DNA from: Chromatiales bacterium
GTDB taxonomy: Bacteria; Pseudomonadota; Gammaproteobacteria; Chromatiales; Chromatiaceae
NCBI GenBank assembly: GCA_022360595.1
Contig: JAKSCN010000472.1
Span: 1-13,681 of the forward strand
Reading direction: 5' to 3'
DNA: 13,681 nt
Positions 1 through 8,336 of this stretch are shown piece after piece. Numbering within the stretch: the stretch's first letter is position 1; each line of letters begins with the position of its first letter. The position numbers and the translations under genes are program-made. The notes under the pieces were generated by a model. The model saw only the letters and a program-made list of their open reading frames with translations, was not told where the DNA came from and did no database searches.

Positions 1-197
1 AAATGAGTTCGCTTCTCCCCATTTCAGTCAGACATTTAATTATTTTACCCCCAGAGCAGTCGCTCGCACACAGTAGAGCAGACATTCATATAAGGTTTTG
101 ATGATATAACCTGCCACAAACGCTTATTACTGTGCGATAATTATCTGTTTCCACTCGTAAGTTTAACCACTGGATCAACTGATCAGCTATTTAGAAT
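1..197. other. Upstream region of metG, no gene seen
   Basis: This left-edge stretch holds no convincing reading frame. An in-frame TAG lies at 192-194, so 198 is the first usable start of metG. A -10-like TATAAC sits at 105-110, but no good -35 hexamer stands 16-18 bp before it. The octamer CAGACATT occurs twice, at 29-36 and 79-86, exactly 50 bp apart. It could be chance or a pair of regulator contacts. The bases before the metG start lack a clear Shine-Dalgarno sequence. Confidence 0.4.
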
Positions 198-2234
198 ATG
201 AGCACTAAACGCAAAATTCTGGTAACCAGCGCACTCCCCTATGCTAATGGCCCCATCCATATTGGCCATCTGGTGGAATACATTCAGACGGATATCTGGG
301 TACGCTTTCAAAAAATGCGTGGTCATCAGTGTATCTATGTCTGTGCCGATGACGCCCACGGCACCCCTATCATGCTGCGCGCACGCCAGGAGGGGATTTC
401 GCCCGAGGAGCTGATCGCCCGAGTGGCCGAAGAGCACAAGGCCGATTTTGCCGACTTCAACGTGGGGTTCGATAACTATCACTCCACACACTCTGACGAG
501 AACCGCGCCTATTCGACACTGATCTACGAGCGCAACCGCGACAAAGGTCATATTGCCAAGCGCACTATCACTCAGGCGTATGATCCGGTTGAGAATATGT
601 TCCTGCCCGATCGCTTTATCAAGGGCGAGTGCCCCAAGTGTGGCGCTCAGGATCAGTATGGCGACAACTGCGAAGTGTGCGGGGCCAGCTACTCCCCGGC
701 AGAGCTGAAGAACCCTGTCTCTGCTGTCTCCGGAGCTACCCCGGTGGATAAAGAGTCCGAGCACTACTTTTTCAAGCTGGGCGATTTTGAAGATATGCTC
801 AAACAGTGGACCAAAGGCGGTCACCTGCAGAAGGAGGTCTCCAACAAGCTGGACGAGTGGTTTGAAGCGGGCCTGCAGGAGTGGGATATCTCTCGCGACG
901 CCCCCTACTTCGGTTTTGAAATTCCCGACCACCCGGGCAAGTATTTCTATGTCTGGCTGGATGCGCCGATCGGCTACCAGGCCAGCTTCCAGAACCTGTG
1001 TGACCGCACCGAGGGATTGGAGTTTGATGAGTTCTGGAACAAAGACTCTGATGCCGAACTCTATCACTTCATTGGGAAGGACATTATCTACTTTCACGCA
1101 CTATTCTGGCCTGCCATGCTTCATGGTGCTGACTTCCGTACACCAACGGCGATCTTCTCCCACGGTTTCTTGACCGTTGATGGTCAGAAGATGTCCAAGT
1201 CGCGCGGTACCTTTATTAAGGCGCGCACTTTCCTGAACCACTTGAATCCCGAGTACCTGCGCTACTACTTTGCCGGCAAGCTCAGTTCAGGCGTGGAAGA
1301 TATCGACCTGAATCTGGATGATTTCACTGCCCGCATCAACTCTGATCTGGTCGGTAAGGTGGTCAACATTGCCAGCCGCTGCGCCGGTTTTATCAAGAAG
1401 CGTTTTGAAGGCAAGCTCTCTGATCAGATCTCCGAGCCCGAGCTGTTGAATGAGTTCATCGCCGCAGGCGACTCCATCGCCGAGCGATTCGAAAAGCGCG
1501 AGTTCAGCCGGGCGGTGCGTGAAATCATGGCGCTGGCCGATCGCGCCAATCAATACATCGATGAGAAGAAACCCTGGGTAATCGCCAAGGAAGAGGGCCA
1601 GGATCAGGCGCTGCATGATGTCTGCTCCATGGGCATTAATCTGTTCAGAATCCTGATCGGCTACCTGCGCCCAATTTTGCCGGCCACCGCTGAGAAGTCG
1701 GAGGCCTTCTTGCAGGTGGAGCCATTGACCTGGGAGAGCCTGAAGACGCCACTGACCGGGCACGAGATCGCCAAGTTTAAACCGCTGATGACCCGTATCG
1801 ACCCCAAACAGGTAGAGGCGATGGTGGACGATTCAAAAGAGGATCTGGCCAAGGCGGAAGCGGCCCAGGCTAAACCGACCGGCCCGCTGGCGGACACCCC
1901 GATTGCCGATACCATTGAGTTCGATGATTTTGCCAAGGTGGATCTGCGTATCGCCAAGATCGCCAAGGCCGAGCACGTGGACGGCGCCGACAAGCTGCTG
2001 CAGCTCACGCTTGATCTGGGCGGCGAGACACGTAACGTCTTCGCCGGTATCAAGTCGGCCTACGCTCCTGAAGAGCTGGAGGGCAAATTGACAGTGATGG
2101 TGGCCAACCTGGCGCCGCGTAAAATGCGTTTCGGCCTTTCCGAAGGGATGGTGCTGGCCGCCGGCCCTGGGGGTAAGGATCTGTTCATTCTGAACCCTGA
2201 TGAGGGGGCCGAACCGGGCATGAAGGTGAAATAG
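198..2234 (+). CDS. metG: Methionyl-tRNA synthetase
   Basis: The enzyme charges tRNA-Met with methionine using ATP in the cytosol, supplying both initiator and elongator tRNAs. At 678 residues it matches the dimeric E. coli type (677). The class I signature HIGH is at residues 21-24 and KMSKS at about 331-335. A zinc-binding knuckle is formed by Cys145, Cys148, Cys158 and Cys161 (CPKC...CEVC). The last ~100 residues, beginning around FAKVDLRIAKI, form the EMAPII/Arc1p-like tRNA-binding domain, joined by an Ala/Lys-rich linker. The start at 198 is forced by an in-frame TAG at 192-194; its ribosome-binding site is weak. The gene is followed by a 117-bp gap with its own promoter, so it is probably transcribed apart from the rsx operon. 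Nothing is missing or broken. Confidence 0.98.
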   Translation: MSTKRKILVTSALPYANGPIHIGHLVEYIQTDIWVRFQKMRGHQCIYVCADDAHGTPIMLRARQEGISPEELIARVAEEHKADFADFNVGFDNYHSTHSDENRAYSTLIYERNRDKGHIAKRTITQAYDPVENMFLPDRFIKGECPKCGAQDQYGDNCEVCGASYSPAELKNPVSAVSGATPVDKESEHYFFKLGDFEDMLKQWTKGGHLQKEVSNKLDEWFEAGLQEWDISRDAPYFGFEIPDHPGKYFYVWLDAPIGYQASFQNLCDRTEGLEFDEFWNKDSDAELYHFIGKDIIYFHALFWPAMLHGADFRTPTAIFSHGFLTVDGQKMSKSRGTFIKARTFLNHLNPEYLRYYFAGKLSSGVEDIDLNLDDFTARINSDLVGKVVNIASRCAGFIKKRFEGKLSDQISEPELLNEFIAAGDSIAERFEKREFSRAVREIMALADRANQYIDEKKPWVIAKEEGQDQALHDVCSMGINLFRILIGYLRPILPATAEKSEAFLQVEPLTWESLKTPLTGHEIAKFKPLMTRIDPKQVEAMVDDSKEDLAKAEAAQAKPTGPLADTPIADTIEFDDFAKVDLRIAKIAKAEHVDGADKLLQLTLDLGGETRNVFAGIKSAYAPEELEGKLTVMVANLAPRKMRFGLSEGMVLAAGPGGKDLFILNPDEGAEPGMKVK

Positions 2235-2287
2235 CCGATTTTTGTATCGATCTGTATCGATTAAGAATAATCAATGCGGATCATCGG

Positions 2288-2316
2288 TTGTTTAGTGAAC
2301 ACTAAAGCCCTAATAT
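2288..2316 (+). promoter_or_regulatory. Predicted sigma-70 promoter of the rsx operon
   Basis: A -35-like TTGTTT (2288-2293) and a -10-like TAATAT (2311-2316) are separated by exactly 17 bp, the ideal spacing. Transcription would start near 2323, leaving a leader of about 28 nt before rsxA. It is the best promoter match seen in the metG-rsxA gap. The perfect inverted repeat at 2291-2306 fills most of the spacer. Confidence 0.6.
2291..2306. promoter_or_regulatory. Perfect inverted repeat, likely repressor operator of rsx
   Basis: TTTAGTG-AA-CACTAAA is a perfect 7+7 bp dyad with a 2-bp centre. It overlaps the last three bases of the -35 box and fills most of the spacer. That position is typical of an operator whose bound dimer blocks RNA polymerase. 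No T-run follows, so it is unlikely to be the metG terminator. The motif does not match the FNR, LexA, PurR, Rex or TyrR consensus as I know them; the regulator is unknown. Confidence 0.55.
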
Positions 2317-2351
2317 GCGCCGTCACTTTACCTGAGAATTTTGACTAACCG

Positions 2352-2933
2352 ATGAAAGAGTACGCCCTGATCATCATTAGCACCGTCCTGGTGAACAACT
2401 TCGTATTAGTGAAGTTCCTGGGACTGTGCCCGTTCATGGGTGTATCAAAGAAGCTGGAGACAGCCATCGGCATGGGTATGGCGACCACTTTTGTGCTTAC
2501 CCTCGCCTCGGTCTGTAGCTATCTGGTCAACGAATTTCTGCTGGCTCCACTGGGTATTGAGTATCTGCGCACCATCGCCTTTATTCTGGTGATTGCGGTG
2601 CTGGTGCAGTTCACCGAGATGGTGATGCACAAGACCAGCCCGGTGCTCTATCAGGTATTGGGGATTTTCCTGCCGCTGATCACCACCAACTGTGCGGTGC
2701 TGGGTGTGGCATTGCTGAATATCCAGGAGCAGCACAGCTTTATCGAGTCAGCACTCTATGGTCTTGGGGCCGCTGCCGGTTTCTCACTGGTGTTGGTGCT
2801 CTTCGCAGCGGTGCGCGAGCGGGTTACCGTGGCCGATGTGCCCAAGCCATTCCAGGGCAGTGCTATCGCGCTCATCACGGCCGGACTGATGTCCATGGCC
2901 TTCATGGGCTTTGCCGGCCTGGTAGCCAATTAG
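2352..2933 (+). CDS. rsxA: Electron transport complex subunit RsxA (RnfA)
   Basis: This is an integral inner-membrane subunit of the RsxABCDGE/Rnf complex. At 193 residues it has the family length and about six hydrophobic segments. Cys26 in LGLCPF and Cys113 in TTNCAVLG are the conserved pair. In solved Rnf/Nqr structures this pair, with two equivalent cysteines of RsxE, holds an intramembrane [2Fe-2S] cluster in the electron path. RsxA and RsxE are paralogues inserted in opposite orientation. It is the first gene of the operon, followed after 18 bp by rsxB. The ribosome-binding site is weak (only GAG-like bases upstream). The start matches the family N-terminus (MKEYALIIIS). Confidence 0.97.
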   Translation: MKEYALIIISTVLVNNFVLVKFLGLCPFMGVSKKLETAIGMGMATTFVLTLASVCSYLVNEFLLAPLGIEYLRTIAFILVIAVLVQFTEMVMHKTSPVLYQVLGIFLPLITTNCAVLGVALLNIQEQHSFIESALYGLGAAAGFSLVLVLFAAVRERVTVADVPKPFQGSAIALITAGLMSMAFMGFAGLVAN

Positions 2934-2951
2934 GGTGCGGTTGGGGTAGTT

Positions 2952-3521
2952 ATGTTAGTCGCCATCCTCGCCATATCCGCTCTCGCCCTGGCCTTTGGTC
3001 TGCTGCTGGGTTTCTCCTCCATTCGCTTCCGGGTGGAAGGAGATCCGATTGTAGAGAAGATCGATGCGTTGCTGCCCCAGACTCAGTGTGGTCAGTGTGG
3101 CCACCCAGGTTGTCGCCCCTATGCCGAGGCGATCGCCAGTGGTGAAGAGCCTATTAATAAGTGCCCGCCCGGTGGTGAGACAACCATGATCGCCCTGGCC
3201 GATCTGCTCGGTGTCGACCCTATGCCGCTGGATGCCGAAGCGGCGGTCGAAAAGCCCAAAGCGGTGGCCGTGATCCGGGAAAACGAGTGCATCGGTTGTA
3301 CCCTTTGTATCCAGGCTTGCCCGGTCGACGCCATTTTGGGCGCCGCCAAGCAGATGCATACCGTGATCAGTGACGAGTGCACCGGTTGCGAACTTTGCCT
3401 GCCGCCTTGCCCGGTCGAGTGTATCGACATGGTGCCGCTGAAGGTGGACGCCGAGAATTGGAAGTGGCCCTTTCCAAATAACGAATCCCATGAACTGGTC
3501 GATAACCACCCTGCGAGTTAG
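2952..3521 (+). CDS. rsxB: Electron transport complex iron-sulfur subunit RsxB (RnfB)
   Basis: This membrane-anchored, ferredoxin-like subunit takes electrons from or gives them to soluble ferredoxin on the cytosolic side of the complex. Residues 1-22 form a single hydrophobic anchor. A four-cysteine cluster domain follows with Cys46, Cys49, Cys54 and Cys71. Then come two ferredoxin [4Fe-4S] motifs: Cys113/116/119/123 (CIGCTLCIQACP) and Cys143/146/149/153 (CTGCELCLPPCP). Its 189 residues fit the family (about 190). It lies 18 bp after rsxA and 11 bp before rsxC, so translation of the three is probably linked. All cluster ligands are present, which argues for a working electron-transfer subunit. 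Confidence 0.97.
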   Translation: MLVAILAISALALAFGLLLGFSSIRFRVEGDPIVEKIDALLPQTQCGQCGHPGCRPYAEAIASGEEPINKCPPGGETTMIALADLLGVDPMPLDAEAAVEKPKAVAVIRENECIGCTLCIQACPVDAILGAAKQMHTVISDECTGCELCLPPCPVECIDMVPLKVDAENWKWPFPNNESHELVDNHPAS

Positions 3522-3532
3522 CGAGCGACAGT

Positions 3533-5257
3533 ATGCAGAATAGAGCAACCACTGGCAGCCAACGCAAACTCTACCGTTTTCACGGCGGCCTGCATCTACC
3601 TGACAATAAGCGCCAGTCGGTAGGCCAGCCGGTGCAGAAAGCACCGATACCGTCGAAGCTGATTCTGCCGCTGCAACAGCACATTGGCGAGATCACCACG
3701 CCGCTGGTGAAGGTCGGTGACCGTGTATTGAAGGGGCAATTGCTCGCCAAGGCTCAGGGCTACATTAGTGCACCGGTCCACGCTCCAACCTCGGGCGCAG
3801 TGATTGAGCTCACCGAGCACATTATTCCTCACCCTTCCGGGCTGCACGGCCCCTGCATTGTCATCGAAAGTGATGGCAAGGATGAGTGGGGCGAGCTGCC
3901 TGAGCCGCTGACCGGCTATAAGAATATCGATCCAGCCGAACTGCGTGAGCGCATCCGCCAAAGTGGTATTGTCGGCCTGGGTGGCGCGGCATTTCCGACC
4001 AGCGTAAAGCTCAACCCTGGTCCGGAGACCTGGATCAAAACGCTGATCATCAATGGCGCCGAGTGCGAACCCTACATCACTTGCGATGACATGCTGATGC
4101 GCGAGCACGCCGATCGCGTGGTCGACGGCATCGAGATTCTGATGCACCTGCTGAAGCCGGAAGAGGTGCTGATCGGCATTGAGGATAACAAGCCCGAAGC
4201 GATCGCTGCCATGCAGCAGGCTGTCAGCGAGCTGGAGCTGGAGCATGTCGAGGTGGTGGCTATTCCGACCCTCTACCCGAGCGGTGGTGAAAAGCAGTTG
4301 ATCCACGTGCTGACCGGTAAAGAGGTCCCCTCCGGCGCCATTCCAGCCAAACTCGGCATGGTTTGCCACAATGTGGGAACGGCGGCGGCTGTGGCGGATG
4401 CGGTACTGTCCGGCATTCCGCTGATTTCACGCATTGTCACCATTACCGGTGAAGGTGTGCCATCACCAGGCAACTTTGAAGCGTTGATCGGCACACCCGC
4501 CAGCGAACTGATCAAACTGGCCGGCGGCTATACCGACCAGGTGAATAAGCTGATTCTGGGCGGTCCAATGATGGGTTTCACCCTCAATGACGATGCCGCA
4601 CCAATCACAAAAGCGGCCAACTGCCTGCTGGCGGCCAGCGCCACAGAGGCACCCGATCCGGGTGCAGCGGCCCCTTGTATTCGTTGTGGTCAGTGCGCCG
4701 CGGCCTGCCCGGTCACCTTGCTGCCGCAGCAGATGTACTGGTACGCCCGCGCCAAGGATCTGGAGAAGACTCAGGAGTACAACCTGTTCGACTGTATCGA
4801 GTGCGGCTGCTGCTCCCATGTCTGCCCCTCACAGATTCCGTTGGTGCAGTATTTCCGCTACGCCAAGACCGAGAGTTGGGCCAAGGAGCAGGAGAAGAAC
4901 AAGGCCGAGCACGCGAAAAAACGCCACGAGGTGCGCGTTGCCCGTCTTGAGCGTCTGGAGGCCGAACGCAAAGCCAAGCTGCGTAAAAAGAAAGAGGCCC
5001 TGGCCAAAAAGCCACCGGCCAAGAAAGCGGCGGCGGACAAAGCCGACCCGAAACAAGCTGCTATTGAAGCAGCCATGAAGCGGGCCGCGGAGAAAAAGGC
5101 GAAACTGGCCGAAGAGGGCGTTGCACCGAAAAACGTTGAGAACCTGACCCCCGATCAGCAGCGCAAGGTTGCTCAGGCCGACGCCAGACGTCGCAAGAGC
5201 GATACACCTACAACCGCTGACAACCCGACTAGCCGCAAAGAACCGCAGGACGGATAG
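3533..5257 (+). CDS. rsxC: Electron transport complex subunit RsxC (RnfC)
   Basis: This is the peripheral cytosolic subunit, related to the NADH/FMN-binding subunit of complex I (Nqo1). The N-terminal part (FHGGLHLP...LPLQQHIG) matches the RnfC barrel/hybrid domain. GLGGAAFPTSVKL at residues 148-160 is the nucleotide/FMN-binding glycine-rich motif. Two [4Fe-4S] sites follow: Cys382/385/388/392 (CIRCGQCAAACP) and Cys421/424/427/431. From about residue 445 to the end (574) the protein is Lys/Ala/Glu-rich, highly charged and probably helical or disordered. In E. coli RsxC this tail is much longer (about 740 residues in all), so the present one is a short version. The start gives the expected family N-terminus. 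It lies 11 bp after rsxB and 5 bp before rsxD. Confidence 0.96.
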   Translation: MQNRATTGSQRKLYRFHGGLHLPDNKRQSVGQPVQKAPIPSKLILPLQQHIGEITTPLVKVGDRVLKGQLLAKAQGYISAPVHAPTSGAVIELTEHIIPHPSGLHGPCIVIESDGKDEWGELPEPLTGYKNIDPAELRERIRQSGIVGLGGAAFPTSVKLNPGPETWIKTLIINGAECEPYITCDDMLMREHADRVVDGIEILMHLLKPEEVLIGIEDNKPEAIAAMQQAVSELELEHVEVVAIPTLYPSGGEKQLIHVLTGKEVPSGAIPAKLGMVCHNVGTAAAVADAVLSGIPLISRIVTITGEGVPSPGNFEALIGTPASELIKLAGGYTDQVNKLILGGPMMGFTLNDDAAPITKAANCLLAASATEAPDPGAAAPCIRCGQCAAACPVTLLPQQMYWYARAKDLEKTQEYNLFDCIECGCCSHVCPSQIPLVQYFRYAKTESWAKEQEKNKAEHAKKRHEVRVARLERLEAERKAKLRKKKEALAKKPPAKKAAADKADPKQAAIEAAMKRAAEKKAKLAEEGVAPKNVENLTPDQQRKVAQADARRRKSDTPTTADNPTSRKEPQDG

Positions 5258-5262
5258 AGACA

Positions 5263-6306
5263 ATGCGCTTTGCCACGATTTCATCGCCCCATACCGAGCG
5301 TCCGAACACGCTGACCCGCACTATGCTGTGGGTGCTGCTGGCGTTGGTGCCCGGCACCATTTCAATGGTCTGGTATTTTGGTTGGGGCACTCTGATCAAC
5401 ATCATCTACGCGAGCGTGGTGGCTGTCGGCTGTGAAGCGGTTATGCTGAAAGCGCGTGGCCGTAATCCACTCCCTGCGATTAAAGATCTAAGCGCCATCG
5501 TTACTGCCGTACTATTTGCGCTGGCGGTACCGCCACTATTGCCCTGGTGGCTGACCCTGATCGGTATGATCTTTGCCATCGTTGTGGTCAAGCAACTCTA
5601 TGGCGGCATCGGTTACAACCCGTTTAACCCGGCAATGGCCGCTTATGTGTTGCTGTTGATCTCTTATCCGATTCCGATGACTGCCTGGCTGCCACCAGAG
5701 ATGCTCAACGAGAATCCACTCTCCTTTGCTGAGACCTTTACCGTCATCTTCACCGGTGCTCTGCCTGCGGGTCTGGGCATGGATGCGTTGACTATGGCAA
5801 CACCGCTGGATGTGATGCGCACCCAACTCGACCTCAACTACACCCTCGGTGAGATCAAGAACAGCCCGCTGTGGGGTGATTTTGGCGGTCGTGGTTGGGA
5901 GTGGGTCGGCAACTGGTATCTGCTCGGTGGCCTGATCCTGCTCTACAAACGCATCATTAGTTGGCACATTCCCGTAGCAATGCTCGGCGCGCTGCTGGTA
6001 TTTGCCATGCTATTCCATATTCTGGATCAGGACGCCTACCCCTTTGGGCTATTCCATATTTTCAGCGGCGGCACTATTCTGGGCGCCTTCTTTATCGCGA
6101 CCGATCCCGTATCCGCCTGCACCACCAAAAAAGGCCAGCTCATCTATGGCGCCAGCATTGGTGCGCTGATCTATATTATCCGTACCTGGGGCGGTTACCC
6201 GGATGCGGTGGCCTTCTCTGTCTTGTTATTAAACATGGCAGCACCCACGATTGATTACTATACTCAACCGCGTGTCTTCGGACATGAACGAGGTGGTAAT
6301 GAATAA
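5263..6306 (+). CDS. rsxD: Electron transport complex subunit RsxD (RnfD)
   Basis: This polytopic inner-membrane flavoprotein is related to NqrB. At 347 residues it is close to E. coli RsxD (352). About eight or more hydrophobic segments alternate with short loops. The segment DALTMATPLD (residues 174-183) is the covalent-FMN motif, with Thr180 at the position that accepts FMN by phosphoester bond in RnfD. The attachment needs the flavin transferase ApbE, which is not encoded in this window. The final 8 bases overlap the preferred start of rsxG, which suggests translational coupling. Nothing is truncated. Confidence 0.97.
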   Translation: MRFATISSPHTERPNTLTRTMLWVLLALVPGTISMVWYFGWGTLINIIYASVVAVGCEAVMLKARGRNPLPAIKDLSAIVTAVLFALAVPPLLPWWLTLIGMIFAIVVVKQLYGGIGYNPFNPAMAAYVLLLISYPIPMTAWLPPEMLNENPLSFAETFTVIFTGALPAGLGMDALTMATPLDVMRTQLDLNYTLGEIKNSPLWGDFGGRGWEWVGNWYLLGGLILLYKRIISWHIPVAMLGALLVFAMLFHILDQDAYPFGLFHIFSGGTILGAFFIATDPVSACTTKKGQLIYGASIGALIYIIRTWGGYPDAVAFSVLLLNMAAPTIDYYTQPRVFGHERGGNE

Positions 6307-6937
6307 GCATCCTATTCTGATTGCGGGATTACTGTTGGCTACCTTTGCCGTTGGTGGCACGGGTCTGGTCGCTTTTACTTATGACCAGACTGCCGAACGC
6401 ATTGCCGCCAATGAGCGTGCAGCGCTATTAAAAAGCCTGCATGCTCTGGTACCCGCCGAAACCATCGATAACGATATTGTTGAAGATGTCATTCAGGTCT
6501 CCAACATGGATCGGCTCGGTGGTAACGATATTCAGGTCTATCGTGGACGCAAAGGCGGCAAACCGGTGGCAGCGGTCTTTACCACCACGGTACCCGATGG
6601 CTATAGCGGCCCGATCAAGCTGTTGGTCGCCGTTAATGCCGACAAAACCCTGGGGGGTGTCCGGGTAATCTCCCACAAAGAGACTCCCGGGCTGGGTGAT
6701 AAGATTGAAGAGGAGAAGGATGACTGGATCTTCTCTTTTAAAGGCAAATCCCTGAGCAACCCCAATATCACCCGCTGGAAGGTGAAGCGTGACGGCGGTG
6801 ACTTCGATCAGTTCACCGGTGCAACCATCACCCCGCGCTCTATTGTAAATGCAGTGAAAAATACCCTGCTCTATTACGATAACCACGCAAAGACCCTATT
6901 TGAAACACCGGTGACCAATGTCGCCAGTGCCCAATGA
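6299..6937 (+). CDS. rsxG: Electron transport complex subunit RsxG (RnfG)
   Basis: RsxG has one N-terminal membrane helix (residues about 5-27) and a periplasmic FMN-binding domain homologous to NqrC. The motif TGATIT at residues 173-178 is the ApbE flavinylation site, where FMN is bound covalently to threonine. I prefer the ATG at 6299 over one at 6251. It is preceded by AGGTGG at ideal distance, gives 212 residues (E. coli: 206), and puts the hydrophobic helix at the N-terminus. The 6251 start would add 16 residues lacking family character. The gene overlaps the rsxD stop by 8 nt and is followed by rsxE after 14 bp. Confidence 0.95.
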   Translation: MNKHPILIAGLLLATFAVGGTGLVAFTYDQTAERIAANERAALLKSLHALVPAETIDNDIVEDVIQVSNMDRLGGNDIQVYRGRKGGKPVAAVFTTTVPDGYSGPIKLLVAVNADKTLGGVRVISHKETPGLGDKIEEEKDDWIFSFKGKSLSNPNITRWKVKRDGGDFDQFTGATITPRSIVNAVKNTLLYYDNHAKTLFETPVTNVASAQ

Positions 6938-6951
6938 GACGGTAACCACCT

Positions 6952-7641
6952 ATGGCCGAGAGCAGTTATAGCAGACTGATTAAAGATGGACTCTGGAGCA
7001 ACAACCAGGCGTTGGTTGCCCTGCTCGGTCTCTGTCCACTGCTCGCTGTCACCAACACCGCCATCAACGGGCTGGGACTGGGACTGGCTACACTGCTGGT
7101 ACTGACCCTCTCTAACATGACCGTCTCATTGATCCGTAACCTTGTGAGACCGGAAGTGCGCTTGCCGGTATTTGTACTGGTAATCGCTTCATTCGTGACT
7201 GCCGTGGAGCTGAGCATGAATGCCTGGTTCTACGAACTCTATAAAGTATTGGGTATCTTTATTCCCCTGATCGTCACCAACTGCGCTATTATCGGCCGCG
7301 CTGAGGCTTTCGCCTCTAAAAATAATCTGCTGCGCTCGACAATAGATGGCCTGGCAATGGGCGCTGGCTTTACCTTTGCACTGGTCGCGCTTGGCGCCAT
7401 GCGTGAGATCATCGGTATGGGTACCCTTTTCTCCCAGGCTCATCTGATGTTTGGTGATGGCGCCCAGAATCTTACCCTCACCCTTGGCGATGACTTTCAA
7501 GGCATGCTGCTGGCCATTCTGCCGCCTGGCGCTTTCATTGGCCTTGGCTTGATGATTGCGCTAAAGAACGTGATTGACGACAGATTGGGCAAACGCAAAG
7601 TCAAAGAGGCCGTCGTAACCGGCGAAGCTCAGCCTACCTGA
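6952..7641 (+). CDS. rsxE: Electron transport complex subunit RsxE (RnfE)
   Basis: This integral-membrane paralogue of RsxA is 229 residues (E. coli: 231). Cys28 in LLGLCPLL and Cys111 in VTNCAIIGRAEAFA are the counterparts of the RsxA cysteines; together the four are known to hold the intramembrane [2Fe-2S] centre. About six hydrophobic segments are visible, and the C-terminus is charged and cytosolic. It is the last gene of the operon. In E. coli nth follows directly. Here nth lies about 2.9 kb further on, beyond four accessory genes. No strong intrinsic terminator follows; a 6-bp stem (GCGGAT/ATCCGC, 7701-7723) lacks a T-run. Confidence 0.97.
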   Translation: MAESSYSRLIKDGLWSNNQALVALLGLCPLLAVTNTAINGLGLGLATLLVLTLSNMTVSLIRNLVRPEVRLPVFVLVIASFVTAVELSMNAWFYELYKVLGIFIPLIVTNCAIIGRAEAFASKNNLLRSTIDGLAMGAGFTFALVALGAMREIIGMGTLFSQAHLMFGDGAQNLTLTLGDDFQGMLLAILPPGAFIGLGLMIALKNVIDDRLGKRKVKEAVVTGEAQPT

Positions 7642-7774
7642 TCGGAGTGTGTGGCGGCTGCGGGTTACCTAGGGCCGTTCCCGAGACAGTTCCTCCCGTT
7701 GCGGATACACTTATTGAATCCGCTGTCGAATAATTAAACCAGTGACGCACCAGTGTATTCAGATGGAGGGCAGG

Positions 7775-8224
7775 ATGAGAAGTTGGACTATGTTGACCGT
7801 GGGGTTATTAATCGCTTTCATCCTTACCGGTTGTGCCTCGACCCAAGAGATGCGCAACAAGAGGATCAGCAAAAACCAGGATATCTTCAACAGCTTCCCG
7901 CCGGAAGTCCAGCAACAAGTACGCCAGGGTCAGGTCAATATCGGTTTCAGCACGGATATGGTCAGGCTTGCATGGGGTGCGCCTGATACAGTTTCAACAC
8001 GCACCACTCAAGAGGCAGTGACGACCGTCTGGCGATACACGCGCACCCGCTATTACCCCTATTATCACCACATGAGCATTCCCACCAGCTACATCGACAG
8101 CCGCGGACGGCACCGAATCGCATACCACAGTGTCTGGATCGACAGGCATGGTCGTGAGGAGTATACGGTGGCGACAATAGAGTTCATTCGCGGTGAAGTC
8201 TCCGCTATAGAGCAACTCCACTAA
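7775..8224 (+). CDS. Small outer-membrane lipoprotein, BamE/OmlA-like
   Basis: The product is a 149-residue exported lipoprotein. Residues 1-20 form a signal peptide ending in the lipobox LTGC, so Cys20 would be lipidated. The next residue is Ala, not Asp, which predicts transport to the outer membrane. The part VNIGFSTDMVRLAWGAPDTV (residues 55-74) resembles the start of the BamE/SmpA/OmlA fold. In that fold a short helix with a 'W-G-x-P' element is followed by beta strands; the strands here could be VWRYTR and YTVATIEFIRG. The middle is rich in Tyr/His. The true BamE gene is usually elsewhere, so this is a relative of unknown role. I chose 7775 because GGAGGG lies just upstream and the signal peptide begins there; an upstream start at 7742 is less likely. 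Confidence 0.8.
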   Translation: MRSWTMLTVGLLIAFILTGCASTQEMRNKRISKNQDIFNSFPPEVQQQVRQGQVNIGFSTDMVRLAWGAPDTVSTRTTQEAVTTVWRYTRTRYYPYYHHMSIPTSYIDSRGRHRIAYHSVWIDRHGREEYTVATIEFIRGEVSAIEQLH

Positions 8225-8242
8225 AGCCAGTCCACGAGAACC

Positions 8243-8296
8243 CCGGACAGCCAGCGGTCTTTTTTTCTATACTGCTGTGCCGTACAGGCTGTCCGG
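8243..8296. repeat. 10-bp perfect inverted repeat with T-tract in the loop
   Basis: CCGGACAGCC (8243-8252) and GGCTGTCCGG (8287-8296) are exact complements enclosing 34 nt that include seven T (8260-8266). It sits between the stop of the lipoprotein gene (+) and the stop of the CHRD gene (-). It could end transcription from either side, although the T-run is in the loop and not after the stem. A weak 4-bp stem (8245-8248 with 8257-8260) just before the T-run is the only classical terminator option. Confidence 0.45.
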
Positions 8297-8336
8297 TGAG
8301 TGAGCATTAGTACACTAAACCAGCACGCTCAACCGC

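Noticed and set aside
183..1097. 304-codon open frame on the minus strand opposite metG
   Set aside because: It lies fully antisense to a certain metG with intact motifs and has no recognisable family features; long antisense frames are common in GC-rich genes.
7701..7723. GCGGAT/ATCCGC stem after rsxE as the operon terminator
   Set aside because: Only 6 bp with an 11-nt loop and no T-run follows.
8307..8318. TTAGT-AC-ACTAA dyad resembling the rsx operator
   Set aside because: Half-sites lack the inner G/C and sit two bases closer, and it lies at the 3' end of two convergent genes, not at a promoter.
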